Assembly (NCBI RefSeq): GCF_900142965.1
Contig: NZ_FRCQ01000006.1
Location: 1-64,000 of the forward strand
Direction of reading: 5' to 3'
DNA from: Rhizobacter sp. OV335
Lineage (GTDB): Bacteria; Pseudomonadota; Gammaproteobacteria; Burkholderiales; Burkholderiaceae_C
Length of the DNA stretch: 64,000 bases
Shown: in pieces, positions 18,645-27,949 of the stretch
How positions within the stretch are numbered: the first letter of the stretch is position 1
Layout of the letters: each line of letters starts with the position of its first letter
Program-made: the position numbers and the translations under genes
Notes under the pieces: model-generated
Database searches by the model: none
What the model was told of the DNA's origin: nothing
Seen by the model: the letters and a program-made list of their open reading frames with translations, nothing else

Positions 18645-20147
18645 ATGACCGACACCGGACTGCACGACCCCATTGACCCGATCGACCCCATAGACCCCGC
18701 CGCCGCCGACGGCCCGCCACCGCCGCCACGCCAACTGCCCCGCGGCGCCCTCGGTGCCTGGTGGCACCAGGGCATCCGCACCGCGTTGCTGATGCGCGCC
18801 GACTGGAGCGGCCTGCAGGCCACGCCGGCCATCACCGCCTGCCTGCTGCTCGTGCCCCTCGCGCTCGGCGTGCTGGTCGAGCGGCTCTTCATCGTCGGCC
18901 CGGCGTCGTTCTATTGGCCGACGCTGATGACGTCCCGCTGGATGGGGCTCGCGCTGCTGGTCTGGGCCTGCTGGCTGCTGATGCGCGAACCGCAACGCGG
19001 CGACGGCGGCCACCGCGCAGCGCCCGATGCGGCAGCGCTGTTCGCGATGCTGTGCGCGCAGGGCCTGCCGACGCTGGTGGTGCTGTCGCTGCTGCTGGTG
19101 CCGATGGCCCGCAACGGCCTGTACGGCAGCGGCGGCGAAGGCGGCTGGCTGGCCTGGGGCACGTGGTGGCTCGCGATCGGCTGGCTGTTCCTCGCGCAGG
19201 CGGTGTTGCTGTGGCGCGCCGGCACGCGGCTCGCGCCGCGCCTGGGGGCGCTGCTGATCGTCGCGGCGACGCTGGTGACCAACCAGTGGCTCAACCGCGC
19301 GGCGCACTGGTACCCGGCGCGCGCCGAAACCGCCGAGGGCGAAGACGACGCGGCTCCTCGCTTCAAGCTGACGCAGGAGCTGGTCGAGCAGCAATCGCAG
19401 CTGCTGCAGGCCCGGCTGCAGGCGCTCGCGCCGCAGCGCAAGGGCACGATCGACGTCTACACGCTGACCTTCGCGCCGAACGCCGACGAAGAGGTGTTCC
19501 GCCGCGAGAGCGCGATGGTGGCCGACGTGATGACGACCCGCTTCGACAGCGCCGGCCGCGCGCTGCAGCTGGTCAGCCACCACGACGACCCGGCCTCGTT
19601 CGCATGGGCCACGCCGGTCAACCTGCAGCGCGCGATCACGCGCATGGCCGCGCTGATGGACCGCGACGAAGACGTGCTGTTCCTGCACCTCACCTCGCAC
19701 GGCGCGCGCGACGGGCAGCTCGCGTCGTCGTTCTGGCCGCTGGAGGTCGCCTCGGTCACGCCGGCGATGCTGAAGGGCTGGCTCGATGCGGCGGGCATCC
19801 GCCACCGCGTGATCTCGGTGTCGGCCTGCTATTCCGGCAGCTGGATCGCGCCGCTGTCGGACCCCGACACGCTGGTGATGACGGCGGCCGATGCCGACCA
19901 CACGTCGTACGGCTGCGGCCGCCGCTCGCCGCTGACCTTCTTCGGCCGCGCGATGTACGACGAAGGAATGCGCAGCACCTGGTCGTTCGAGGAGGCGCAT
20001 GCGGCCGCGCGCGCGCGCATCGAGCAGCGCGAGAAGGACGCCGGCAAGACCGACGGCTACTCGAACCCGCAGATCGCGGTCGGCGAACGGATGCGCGAGA
20101 CGCTGGCGGCGCTGGCGAAGCAGCGCGCCGCGGCCGCCGGTCAGTAA
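18645..20147 (+). CDS. Membrane-bound C13 (legumain-like) cysteine peptidase
   Basis: A 500-residue protein. A Pro/Asp-rich N-terminus (IDP repeated three times) is followed by four or five hydrophobic segments between residues about 60 and 215, then a soluble domain of the peptidase C13 family. The catalytic dyad is His352 in HLTSHGARDG and Cys395 in VSACYSG, as in legumain and GPI-transamidase-like enzymes, which cut after Asn or Asp. Bacterial membrane-tethered members are known by sequence, but substrates are unclear. Which side of the membrane the catalytic part faces cannot be read with certainty. Its 3' end overlaps the convergent uraD stop by seven bases. Confidence 0.8.
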   Translation: MTDTGLHDPIDPIDPIDPAAADGPPPPPRQLPRGALGAWWHQGIRTALLMRADWSGLQATPAITACLLLVPLALGVLVERLFIVGPASFYWPTLMTSRWMGLALLVWACWLLMREPQRGDGGHRAAPDAAALFAMLCAQGLPTLVVLSLLLVPMARNGLYGSGGEGGWLAWGTWWLAIGWLFLAQAVLLWRAGTRLAPRLGALLIVAATLVTNQWLNRAAHWYPARAETAEGEDDAAPRFKLTQELVEQQSQLLQARLQALAPQRKGTIDVYTLTFAPNADEEVFRRESAMVADVMTTRFDSAGRALQLVSHHDDPASFAWATPVNLQRAITRMAALMDRDEDVLFLHLTSHGARDGQLASSFWPLEVASVTPAMLKGWLDAAGIRHRVISVSACYSGSWIAPLSDPDTLVMTAADADHTSYGCGRRSPLTFFGRAMYDEGMRSTWSFEEAHAAARARIEQREKDAGKTDGYSNPQIAVGERMRETLAALAKQRAAAAGQ

Positions 20148-20671
20148 GCGATCCGGGCCTGCAGGCGCCGCCACGAGATCCGGCGGATCTCGTCCAGTGC
20201 CTGTTGCAGCTCCTGCGCCCGCGTGCGCTGCAGCCGCGTCTCGAAGGCCTGCAATGCCGAGTCGCGCGTGTGCTCTCGGATGCACAGGATGAACGGAAAG
20301 CCGAAGCGCTCGCGGTAGACCGCGTTCATCGCATCCCAGCGCGCGGCCTCGGCCGCCGGCAGCGCCTGCAGCGCGAGGCTGCCTTGCTCGGCCACCGAAT
20401 CGGCCGTCATCGCACCGGTTCGCGCCTGGTCGCCCGCCAGTTCCGGATGGCCCTGCAGCAGGGCCAGCAGTTGCGCCGCGGGCAGCGCCCGCAGCCGCGC
20501 CATCATCGCGGCGTGCACGGCCTCGAGGCTCGCGAAGGGCCGCTCGTTCAGCACCGCCACCGCGACCCACGGCGCGTGCTCGAACACGCTGGCGAGGCGC
20601 TCGACGAAGGCCTCGTCGCTGCTGTCGCGCAGCGCCTGCCAGGTGACCCGCACGATCGGCGGCACGCTCAC
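20141..20671 (-). CDS. uraD: OHCU decarboxylase (ureidoimidazoline decarboxylase)
   Basis: A 176-residue enzyme of urate breakdown that decarboxylates 2-oxo-4-hydroxy-4-carboxy-5-ureidoimidazoline to S-allantoin. Family marks are FEHAPWVAV, the catalytic histidine in HPELAG, GFPFILCIREH and the C-terminal helices ending near RISWRRLQ. The likely start is the GTG at 20671, which overlaps the stop of the Bug binding protein as GTGA; a second GTG two codons later is possible. Other urate genes (hydroxyisourate hydrolase, allantoinase) are not in this window. Coupling to a binding protein suggests a ureide or purine-related import function. Confidence 0.88.
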   Translation of the reverse strand: MSVPPIVRVTWQALRDSSDEAFVERLASVFEHAPWVAVAVLNERPFASLEAVHAAMMARLRALPAAQLLALLQGHPELAGDQARTGAMTADSVAEQGSLALQALPAAEAARWDAMNAVYRERFGFPFILCIREHTRDSALQAFETRLQRTRAQELQQALDEIRRISWRRLQARIAY

Positions 20672-21630
20672 GGCCTGATGTCCGCCGCCTTGATCGCCGG
20701 CGCCCAGTCGCGGATCTGCTTCTCGACGAAGCCGGCGAACTCGGCCGAGTTCATCTTCAGCGGCGTGATGCCGAGTTCCTCGAAGCGTTTGACGATCGCC
20801 GGCTGCAGCAGGACGTCGGCCAGCGCATGCGCGAGCTTGTCGTTGACCTCCTTCGGCAGCCCGGCCGGGCCGGACACGCCGAAGTAGTTGTCGCTGACGA
20901 GGTCGGGCCGGCCCTGCTCGACGACGGTCGGCACGTCGGGCGCGAGCGGCGAGCGGGTGCGCGAGGTCACCGCGATGCCCTTGATCTGGCCGCTCTTCAT
21001 CATCGGCACGTAGGCGGTGATCACGTCGATGCCGAGCGGCACGATGCCGGCGATCAGGTCGGTGGTCATCGGCGCGCCGCCGCGGTACGGCACGTGCGTC
21101 ATGTTCAGCTTCAGGTCGGCCTTCAGCATCTCGCCGACGATCTGCCCGATCGAGCCCGGCCCGCCGCTGCCGAAGCTCAGGTGGCCGTTGGCCGCGGCGG
21201 CCGCCTTCGGCAGGTCGGCCAGCGACGCGATGCCGGCCTGCGGGTTGGCCATGATCGCCACCGGCGCCACGCCCAGCATCGCGACGTGCGTGAACTGCTT
21301 CACCGGGTCGTACGGCAGCTTCGCGAGCGTGAACGGGCCGATCGACAGCGGCGTGGAGTTCGACAGCATCAGCGTGTAGCCGTCGGGCGCCGAGCGCGCG
21401 ACCTCGGCACCGCCCAGGGTGCCGCCGGCACCCGGCTTGTTGTCGACGATCACCGGCTGGCCGAGCGCCTTGGCGAGCGGCGCGGAGATCTCGCGCGCGA
21501 CGATGTCGCTCGCGCCGCCGGGCGCAAAGGTCACGACGATGCGGATCGGCTTCTCGGGCCAGGCGGCCTGCGCGGCACTGGCGCCCGCCGCGAGGACGAC
21601 CGCCAACAGGCGACGGGAGATGGAAGGCAT
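20668..21630 (-). CDS. Bug-type tripartite tricarboxylate transporter binding protein
   Basis: A 320-residue periplasmic binding protein of the Bug/TctC family, which delivers carboxylated ligands to TctAB-type carriers or acts as a receptor. The signal peptide ends near residue 22 (SAAQAAWPEKP). Family marks: WPEKPIRIVVTFAPGGASD, PVIVDNKPGAGGTLGG, GAPMTTDLIAGIVP and GLPKEVNDKL. No TctA or TctB gene is nearby, which is normal for this expanded family. It is translationally coupled to uraD and diverges from a LysR gene, so a role in uptake of a purine-breakdown acid is a fair guess. The ATG at 21630 matches the signal peptide. Confidence 0.9.
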   Translation of the reverse strand: MPSISRRLLAVVLAAGASAAQAAWPEKPIRIVVTFAPGGASDIVAREISAPLAKALGQPVIVDNKPGAGGTLGGAEVARSAPDGYTLMLSNSTPLSIGPFTLAKLPYDPVKQFTHVAMLGVAPVAIMANPQAGIASLADLPKAAAAANGHLSFGSGGPGSIGQIVGEMLKADLKLNMTHVPYRGGAPMTTDLIAGIVPLGIDVITAYVPMMKSGQIKGIAVTSRTRSPLAPDVPTVVEQGRPDLVSDNYFGVSGPAGLPKEVNDKLAHALADVLLQPAIVKRFEELGITPLKMNSAEFAGFVEKQIRDWAPAIKAADIRP

Positions 21631-21750
21631 CGACGGGCTCCGGCAGGGGATGAGGTGCACCGATGCTAGGCAGCGGCTGCATTGCCGTCCATCACCGATT
21701 GGGCAACACTGCATGCTCTTTTTGAGTACGCACAGTTCAAAGGCCTTCCC

Positions 21751-22734
21751 ATGCTGCGTGGCAACCTGCTTCCCCTCGTGCTCCGTTATGTCGACCAGGT
21801 GGCCCGCTCGGGCTCGATCCAGGGCGCTGCGAAGGAGCTGCACGTGGCCGCGTCGGCGGTGAACCGCCAGGTGCTGCAGCTGGAGGAGGCGCTGGGCGTG
21901 CCGCTGTTCGAGCGGCTGCCGCGCGGCATGCGGCTGACGCCGCCGGGCGATGCGATCGTCACGCTCGCGCGGCGCTGGCGCAGCGACGAGCGGCGCGTCG
22001 CGGCCGAGATCCGGCAGATGCAGGGCATCCACCAGGGGCACGTGCGCATCGCGGCGATGGACAGCCACAGCACCAGCGTGCTGCCGCAGCTGGTCGCACG
22101 GCTGGCGGCCGATCATCCGCGCATCACGCTGGGCATCGAGATCGGCAGCAGCGACGACGCGGTGGCCGCACTGCTGGCCGGCAAGGCCGAGCTGGCCGCG
22201 GTGTTCAACCTGTCACCGCGCCGCGAGCTGCTGGCGCTGTGGCGCAGCGAGCTGCCGCTGGGTTGCATCGTCGCGCCCGGGCATGCACTCGCGGCGCAGG
22301 AGACGGTGAGCCTGCAGGAGGTGTGCGCCTTTCCGGTCGTGCTGCAGAGCAAGGCGCTGCTGATCCGGCGCTACCTGGAGGCGCACTACCACTGGCTGTT
22401 CAACGACGCGCGGCTGCGCGTCGAGACGAACTCGCTGCAGCTGGTGAAGATGCTGGCGCGCCAGGGCAGCCACGTGGCGCTGACCTCGGAGCTGGATGCC
22501 GCACCCGAGTTGCTGGACGGTACGCTGCGTTTCATCCCGGTGCGCGACAAGGGGGTCGAGGCGCAGACGATCAGCCTGGCCGTGGACGCCGGCCGGCCAC
22601 CCGGGCCGGTGGTGAAGCTGGTCGCGGGGCTGCTGGCGGAGTGCATCCAGCAGCGACTGGATGAGGTGCGCGCAGGACGAATGGAAACTCGGCGCAGTCC
22701 TGCGGTTTCAATAGTCGCCCAGGTGAGCGAGTGA
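21751..22734 (+). CDS. LysR family regulator (divergent from Bug/uraD)
   Basis: A 327-residue LysR-type regulator with the N-terminal helix-turn-helix VARSGSIQGAAKELHVAASAVNRQVLQLE and an effector domain from about residue 95 (HQGHVRIAAMDSHST). I set the start at the ATG at 21751, before LRGNLLPLVLRYVDQV; the frame is open further upstream without a recognisable extension. It diverges from the Bug binding protein across 120 bp and is the likely regulator of that pair. Its last 27 bases overlap the convergent Doc toxin gene. Confidence 0.88.
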   Translation: MLRGNLLPLVLRYVDQVARSGSIQGAAKELHVAASAVNRQVLQLEEALGVPLFERLPRGMRLTPPGDAIVTLARRWRSDERRVAAEIRQMQGIHQGHVRIAAMDSHSTSVLPQLVARLAADHPRITLGIEIGSSDDAVAALLAGKAELAAVFNLSPRRELLALWRSELPLGCIVAPGHALAAQETVSLQEVCAFPVVLQSKALLIRRYLEAHYHWLFNDARLRVETNSLQLVKMLARQGSHVALTSELDAAPELLDGTLRFIPVRDKGVEAQTISLAVDAGRPPGPVVKLVAGLLAECIQQRLDEVRAGRMETRRSPAVSIVAQVSE

Positions 22735-23085
22735 AAAGAAGATGTCAGCCAGCTCAGCATGCTCAACATGACCTTGAGCCACGTCGACCATCACATCTTC
22801 GAGCTGCGGGCTGCGAGGCAGCGTGATGTCCTGAGTCGCCAGATACGTAAGCGCACTGACCAACGCCGTGCGCTTGTTCGCATCATTGAAGACGTGGCCT
22901 CGTGCAATCGCGACGGCGTACATCGCTGCGATCTCATAGGCATCGTTCATGCCCATGTACGTGATTCGATTGATGACTCGCGAGAGCGCACCTTCGACGG
23001 CACCCAAGCCATGATCCCCGCGCAATCCACCCTCGGTCTCCACGATCAGGTCGTGAATATCGACCACATCCTGCGGGTCAAGCAT
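22708..23085 (-). CDS. doc: Doc-type Fic toxin of a type II toxin-antitoxin pair
   Basis: A 125-residue 'death on curing' protein. Its Fic-core motif HVFNDANKRTAL (His64 to about residue 75) is almost identical to that of phage P1 Doc, which phosphorylates EF-Tu and blocks translation. The flanking helices (ITYMGMNDAYEIAAMYAVAIARG) fit the family, and the length is typical. The small antitoxin gene ends 6 bp upstream. Base composition is clearly less GC-rich than the neighbours, suggesting lateral gain. The 3' end overlaps the convergent LysR gene by 27 bases. Active-site residues look intact, so it is probably functional. Confidence 0.92.
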   Translation of the reverse strand: MLDPQDVVDIHDLIVETEGGLRGDHGLGAVEGALSRVINRITYMGMNDAYEIAAMYAVAIARGHVFNDANKRTALVSALTYLATQDITLPRSPQLEDVMVDVAQGHVEHAELADIFFSLAHLGDY

Positions 23086-23091
23086 CGCCGA

Positions 23092-23268
23092 CTAGCGATT
23101 GGCAAGCGCCTTGATCACATCCCTGTGCTCGGCAATCACCTTTTTTGCCGACTCCATGACCTGTTGGCGCTTCGCATCATCTGGAACATCAACAGGTTTG
23201 GGGCGAGTCTTCGAAGCCCGTTTGATGATTGCAATGCCGTACTTGTTCGTGCTGGATGGCGTGTTCAT
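23092..23268 (-). CDS. Small antitoxin partner of Doc
   Basis: A 58-residue protein directly upstream of the doc gene, so by position the antitoxin. The N-terminal half is basic and polar (KYGIAIIKRASKTRPKP) and the C-terminal half is a predicted helix (AKRQQVMESAKKVIAEHRDVIKALANR) that could occupy the Fic groove. I do not recognise a Phd/YefM DNA-binding core. The ATG at 23268 overlaps the TGA of the upstream MFS gene as ATGA, so its translation may be coupled to that transporter. Its codons have low GC at third positions compared with the surroundings. Confidence 0.8.
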   Translation of the reverse strand: MNTPSSTNKYGIAIIKRASKTRPKPVDVPDDAKRQQVMESAKKVIAEHRDVIKALANR

Positions 23269-24638
23269 GGCGAAGTTCCTTCGGCTGCGGCCGAGTCCTT
23301 GATCTCCATTGCCTTGTTGATGCTCAGCGCGATCAGCGTGGCCGCCGAGCCCGACAGCAGGTAGACGCTGACGTACGCGAGGCCGAAGTGGGCCGACAGC
23401 CCCAGCGCCACCAGCGGCGCGAAGGCCGCGCCGATCAGCCAGGCCAGGTCGGAGGTCAGCGCCGCGCCGGTGTAGCGGTGCTGCGTCTCGAAGTTGGACG
23501 TCACCGCGCCCGAGGCCTGCCCGTACGACAGCCCGAGCAGCGCGAAGCCGACCAGGATGAACACGTCCTGCCCGATCGGCCCGCCGCCCAGCAGCGTCGG
23601 CGCGAAGCCGCTGAACACCCCGATCGCCGCGGCCAGCGTGCCGAGCGTGGTGCGGCGCCCGAACCGGTCGGCAATGCTGCCCGACGCGATGATGCCCAAC
23701 GCGGCAATGCCGGCGCCCACCATCTGCACCGCGAGGAACTCGCTGATCGATTGCGTGGAATACAGCTTGATCCACGACAGCGGGAACACCGTGACGATGT
23801 GGAACAGCGCATAGCTCGCAAGCGCGGCGAACGCGCCGATCACGATCGTCGAGCCCTGCGTGCGCGCCAGTTCACCGACGCTGGTGGGCTCGAGCTCGTG
23901 CGCGTCGAGCAGCTTCGCGTATTCGTTGGTGGCCACCAGGCGCAGCCGGGCGAACAGCGCGACCACGTTGATCGCGAAGGCCACGTAGAACGGATAGCGC
24001 CAGCCCCACGACAGGAAGTCTTCGGAACTCAGGCTCGCGTACAGGAAGGCGAACAGCCCGCTCGCGATCACGAAGCCGATCGGCGCGCCCAGCTGGCCGA
24101 GCATCGCGTACCAGCCGCGTCGGTTGCTCGGGGCGTTCAGCGCCAGCAGCGACGGCAGGCCGTCCCAGGCACCCCCGAGCGCCAAGCCCTGGCCGACGCG
24201 GAAGATCGACAGCAGCACGATCGACGTGAAGCCGATGCTCTGGTAGCCCGGCACGAAGGCCATGCCGGCGGTGGACGAGCCGAGCAGGAACAGCGCGATC
24301 GTCAGCTTGGCCTCGCGCCCGTAGCGCTTCTGGATCGCCATGAAGATGATGCTGCCGATCGGGCGCGCGATGAATGCGAACGAGAAGATCGTGAAGGCCC
24401 AGAGCGTGCCTTCGAGGCCTTTTTCGAACGGGAAAAACACTGACGGGAACACGAGCACTGCCGCGATTCCGAACACGAAGAAGTCAAAATACTCCGATGA
24501 CCTCCCGATGATCACGCCGATGGCGATCTCGCCAGGCGCGACCTTCGCGTCGTGGGCGGCATGCAGGCGGCGGGTGTCGCGGCCGATGTCTTCGGTCGTC
24601 GGATGCGGATGTTTGGGGTCCAGAGAGGAGGTCGTCAT
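23265..24638 (-). CDS. MFS transporter, metabolite:H+ symporter family
   Basis: A 457-residue, 12-helix major facilitator of the MHS type (KgtP/ShiA/ProP relatives), importing an organic acid or osmolyte with protons. The first helix reads GVIIGRSSEYFDFFVFGIAAVLVF, with the acidic pair typical of the subfamily. The loop 2-3 motif is RPIGSIIFMAIQKRYGREAK and a second copy is SGSIADRFGRRTTLG. Start is the ATG at 24638; a long hydrophilic N-terminus (about 38 residues) precedes helix 1. It is divergent from cyoA, and its stop overlaps the antitoxin start. The substrate is not predictable from sequence alone. Confidence 0.87.
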   Translation of the reverse strand: MTTSSLDPKHPHPTTEDIGRDTRRLHAAHDAKVAPGEIAIGVIIGRSSEYFDFFVFGIAAVLVFPSVFFPFEKGLEGTLWAFTIFSFAFIARPIGSIIFMAIQKRYGREAKLTIALFLLGSSTAGMAFVPGYQSIGFTSIVLLSIFRVGQGLALGGAWDGLPSLLALNAPSNRRGWYAMLGQLGAPIGFVIASGLFAFLYASLSSEDFLSWGWRYPFYVAFAINVVALFARLRLVATNEYAKLLDAHELEPTSVGELARTQGSTIVIGAFAALASYALFHIVTVFPLSWIKLYSTQSISEFLAVQMVGAGIAALGIIASGSIADRFGRRTTLGTLAAAIGVFSGFAPTLLGGGPIGQDVFILVGFALLGLSYGQASGAVTSNFETQHRYTGAALTSDLAWLIGAAFAPLVALGLSAHFGLAYVSVYLLSGSAATLIALSINKAMEIKDSAAAEGTSP

Positions 24639-24837
24639 GAAGCTTCGGTCCGCTGTCTTGAACATTGTCGGGGGCAGTCTGGAGGTTCCCACGCCCGGGC
24701 ACCGCAGGCGATAGGACAAAACGTCCAATCCCCGAACCGCGCCGTTGAACGTAGATTCTCTGCCCATCGGGCGCCGGTTGGAAGCAGTTTGCGCGCCCCT
24801 CCTACACAGACTTGGCATGCCACCCCTCCAAAAGCCC

Positions 24838-25935
24838 ATGAGCCTGATCAGCCGACCGCTCCTGCTGGCACCCGCCCTGCTCCTCACCGGGCTGCTGGCC
24901 GGCTGCAACACCGTGCTGCTGAACCCGTCGGGCGACATTGCCGCCCAGCAGGGCAAGCTGATCGTCGTCAGCACGTGGCTGATGCTGCTGATCATCATCC
25001 CGGTGATCGCGCTGACACTGACCTTCGCGTGGCGCTACCGCGCCTCCAACCGCGACGCCCGCTACGAACCCGACTGGGACCACTCCACCCAGCTCGAGCT
25101 GGTGATCTGGGCGGCCCCGCTCTTGATCATCATCGCGCTGGGGGCGATCACCTGGATCAGCACCCACACGCTCGACCCGTACCGCCCGCTGAGCCGCATC
25201 GACGCGGCCCGCCCGGTCACCGCCGACGTGAAGCCGCTGGTCGTCGAGGTGGTCGCGCTCGACTGGAAGTGGCTCTTCATCTACCCGGAGCAAGGCATCG
25301 CGGTCGTCAACGAACTGGCCGCGCCGGTCGACCGGCCGATCCAGTTCAAGATCACCGCGTCGTCGGTGATGAACGCCTTCTACATCCCCGAGCTGGCCGG
25401 CATGATCTACGCGATGCCGGGCATGCAGACCCAGCTGCACGCGGTGATCAACAAGCCGGGCGACTATGAAGGCTTCTCGGCCAACTACAGCGGCGCCGGC
25501 TTCTCGCACATGCGCTTCCGCTTCCACGGCGTCGACAACGCCGGCTTCGACAAGTGGGTGCAGGCCGCCAAGGCCGACGCGAAGGAACTGACCCGCGCCG
25601 ACTACCTGCAGCTCGAGAAGCCGAGCGAGCGCGAGCCGGTGCGCCGCTACGCGAGCTTCGCGCCGGGCCTGTACGACGCCATCCTGAACCGCTGCGTCGA
25701 CAGCTCGAAGATGTGCATGTCCGAAATGATGGCGATCGACGCCGGCGGCGGCCTCGGCCGCCAGGGCATCGACGGCGTCAAGGAGAAGGACGGCCACACC
25801 TCCGACGCCAACGGCGCCACGCCGCGCACCTACTACGTGGCCGCCGCGCTGTGCACCGTCGCCGACCCGACCGGCACGCAGCCGGTGATGCGCACCGCGC
25901 AAAACACCATGCAAAACGCAAGCACGCAGAACTGA
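24838..25935 (+). CDS. cyoA: Cytochrome bo3 ubiquinol oxidase subunit II
   Basis: A 365-residue lipoprotein subunit of the quinol oxidase that reduces oxygen to water and pumps protons. It has a lipobox (LLAGC, Cys about residue 22), two transmembrane helices (residues about 40-65 and 85-110) and a cupredoxin-like periplasmic domain ([24 protein letters not shown]) without the CuA ligands, as expected for a quinol oxidase. The end is longer than the E. coli protein. The ATG at 24838 is my choice; one at 24817 is in frame, and neither has a good ribosome site. It opens cyoABCD. The 199-bp gap to the divergent MFS gene should hold the promoter. Confidence 0.95.
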   Translation: MSLISRPLLLAPALLLTGLLAGCNTVLLNPSGDIAAQQGKLIVVSTWLMLLIIIPVIALTLTFAWRYRASNRDARYEPDWDHSTQLELVIWAAPLLIIIALGAITWISTHTLDPYRPLSRIDAARPVTADVKPLVVEVVALDWKWLFIYPEQGIAVVNELAAPVDRPIQFKITASSVMNAFYIPELAGMIYAMPGMQTQLHAVINKPGDYEGFSANYSGAGFSHMRFRFHGVDNAGFDKWVQAAKADAKELTRADYLQLEKPSEREPVRRYASFAPGLYDAILNRCVDSSKMCMSEMMAIDAGGGLGRQGIDGVKEKDGHTSDANGATPRTYYVAAALCTVADPTGTQPVMRTAQNTMQNASTQN

Positions 25936-25945
25936 GTCGCACCCG

Positions 25946-27949
25946 ATGCTCGATCACCTCGATTTGACGAAGCTCGTCTTCGGCCGCCTCTCGTGGAATG
26001 CGATCCCGCTCCATGAGCCCATCCTGCTCGTCACCTTCATCGCCGTCTGCCTCGGCGGCGTCGGCATGCTGGCGCTGCTCACGCGCTATCGCCTGTGGGG
26101 CTACCTGTGGCGCGAATGGTTCACCAGCATCGACCACAAGAAGATCGGGATCATGTACGTGATCCTCGGCCTGGTGATGCTGCTGCGCGGCTTCGCCGAC
26201 GCGGTGATGATGCGGGCCCAGCAGGCCATGTCGTTCGGCGACAACGCCGGCTTCCTGCCGCCGCACCACTACGACCAGATCTTCACGGCCCACGGCGTGA
26301 TCATGATCTTCTTCGTCGCGATGCCGCTGGTCACCGGGCTGATGAACTTCGTCGTGCCGCTGCAGATCGGCGCACGCGACGTGGCCTTCCCGTTCCTGAA
26401 CAACTTCAGCTTCTGGATGACCACCTTCGGCGCCGGCCTGGTGATGGCCTCGCTGTTCGTCGGCGAATTCGCACGCACCGGCTGGCTGGCCTACCCGCCG
26501 CTGTCGGGCATCGCGTTCAGCCCTGACGTGGGGGTCGACTACTACATCTGGTCCTTGCAGATCGCGGGGGTCGGCACGCTGCTCTCGGGCGTGAACCTGA
26601 TCGCCACCATCGTCAAGATGCGCGCGCCCGGCATGTCGATGATGAAGATGCCCGTCTTCACCTGGACCTCGCTGTGCACCAACATCCTGATCGTTGCCGC
26701 CTTCCCGGTGCTGACGGCCGTGCTGGTGCTGCTCTCGCTCGATCGCTACGCCGGCACCAACTTCTTCACGAACGACCTCGGCGGCAACGCGATGATGTAC
26801 GTGAACCTGATCTGGATCTGGGGCCACCCCGAGGTCTACATCCTGGTGCTGCCGGCCTTCGGCATCTTCTCGGAGGTGGTCTCCACCTTCAGCGGCAAGC
26901 GCCTGTTCGGCTACGCGTCGATGGTGTACGCCACGGTCGTGATCACCATCCTGTCGTACCTGGTGTGGCTGCACCACTTCTTCACGATGGGCTCGGGGGC
27001 GAGCGTGAACTCGTTCTTCGGCATCACGACGATGATCATCTCGATCCCGACCGGCGCGAAGATCTTCAACTGGCTCTTCACGATGTACCGCGGGCGCATC
27101 CGCTTCGAGGTGCCGATGCTGTGGACGGTCGGCTTCATGATCACCTTCGTGATCGGCGGCATGACCGGCGTGCTGCTCGCGGTGCCGCCGGCCGACTTCG
27201 TGCTGCACAACAGCCTGTTCCTGATCGCGCACTTCCACAACGTGATCATCGGCGGCGTGCTGTTCGGGCTGATGGCCGGCATCACCTACTGGTTCCCGAA
27301 GGCCTTCGGCTACAAGCTCGATCCGTTCTGGGGCAAGTGCTCGTTCTGGTTCTGGCAGATCGGCTTCTTCTTCGCGTTCACGCCGCTGTACGTGCTGGGC
27401 CTGATGGGCGTCACGCGGCGCCTGAGCCACTTCGAAGATTCGTCGCTGCAGATCTGGTTCGTGATCGCCGCGTTCGGTGCGTTCCTGATCGCGCTGGGCA
27501 TCGGCAGCTTCCTGATCCAGCTGGTGGTCAGCTTCATGCGGCGCGAGCAACTGCGCGACGTGACCGGCGACCCGTGGGACGGCCGCACGCTCGAATGGTC
27601 GACCGCGTCGCCCCCGCCGGCCTACAACTTCGCGTTCACGCCGGTGGTGCACGACAACGACGCCTGGTACGACATGAAGGCCAACAAGTTCGATCGCCCG
27701 ACCGACGGCTTCATCCCGATCCACATGCCGAAGAACACCGGTGCCGGCTTCATCATCGCCGGCCTCGCGGCGGTGGTCGGCTTCGCGATGATCTGGCAGA
27801 TGTGGCTGCTCGCCGGCCTCGGCTTCGTCGCGATGATGGCCGCGATCATCATCCACACCTTCAACTACAAGCGTGACTTCCACATCGGCGCGGACGAAGT
27901 CGTCCGCACCGAGAACGCACGCACCCAGCTGCTGGCCGCCCATGTCTGA
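25946..27949 (+). CDS. cyoB: Cytochrome bo3 ubiquinol oxidase subunit I
   Basis: A 667-residue catalytic subunit, close to E. coli CyoB in length, with about 15 membrane helices. It binds haem b, haem o3 and CuB. Ligand regions are visible: [11 protein letters not shown] (low-spin haem His), [14 protein letters not shown] (CuB His with the cross-linked Tyr), WLHHFFTMG (two CuB His) and [11 protein letters not shown] (o3 and b His). It starts 10 bp after cyoA and overlaps cyoC by eight bases. All key residues appear intact, so this should be a working proton-pumping quinol oxidase. Confidence 0.97.
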   Translation: MLDHLDLTKLVFGRLSWNAIPLHEPILLVTFIAVCLGGVGMLALLTRYRLWGYLWREWFTSIDHKKIGIMYVILGLVMLLRGFADAVMMRAQQAMSFGDNAGFLPPHHYDQIFTAHGVIMIFFVAMPLVTGLMNFVVPLQIGARDVAFPFLNNFSFWMTTFGAGLVMASLFVGEFARTGWLAYPPLSGIAFSPDVGVDYYIWSLQIAGVGTLLSGVNLIATIVKMRAPGMSMMKMPVFTWTSLCTNILIVAAFPVLTAVLVLLSLDRYAGTNFFTNDLGGNAMMYVNLIWIWGHPEVYILVLPAFGIFSEVVSTFSGKRLFGYASMVYATVVITILSYLVWLHHFFTMGSGASVNSFFGITTMIISIPTGAKIFNWLFTMYRGRIRFEVPMLWTVGFMITFVIGGMTGVLLAVPPADFVLHNSLFLIAHFHNVIIGGVLFGLMAGITYWFPKAFGYKLDPFWGKCSFWFWQIGFFFAFTPLYVLGLMGVTRRLSHFEDSSLQIWFVIAAFGAFLIALGIGSFLIQLVVSFMRREQLRDVTGDPWDGRTLEWSTASPPPAYNFAFTPVVHDNDAWYDMKANKFDRPTDGFIPIHMPKNTGAGFIIAGLAAVVGFAMIWQMWLLAGLGFVAMMAAIIIHTFNYKRDFHIGADEVVRTENARTQLLAAHV

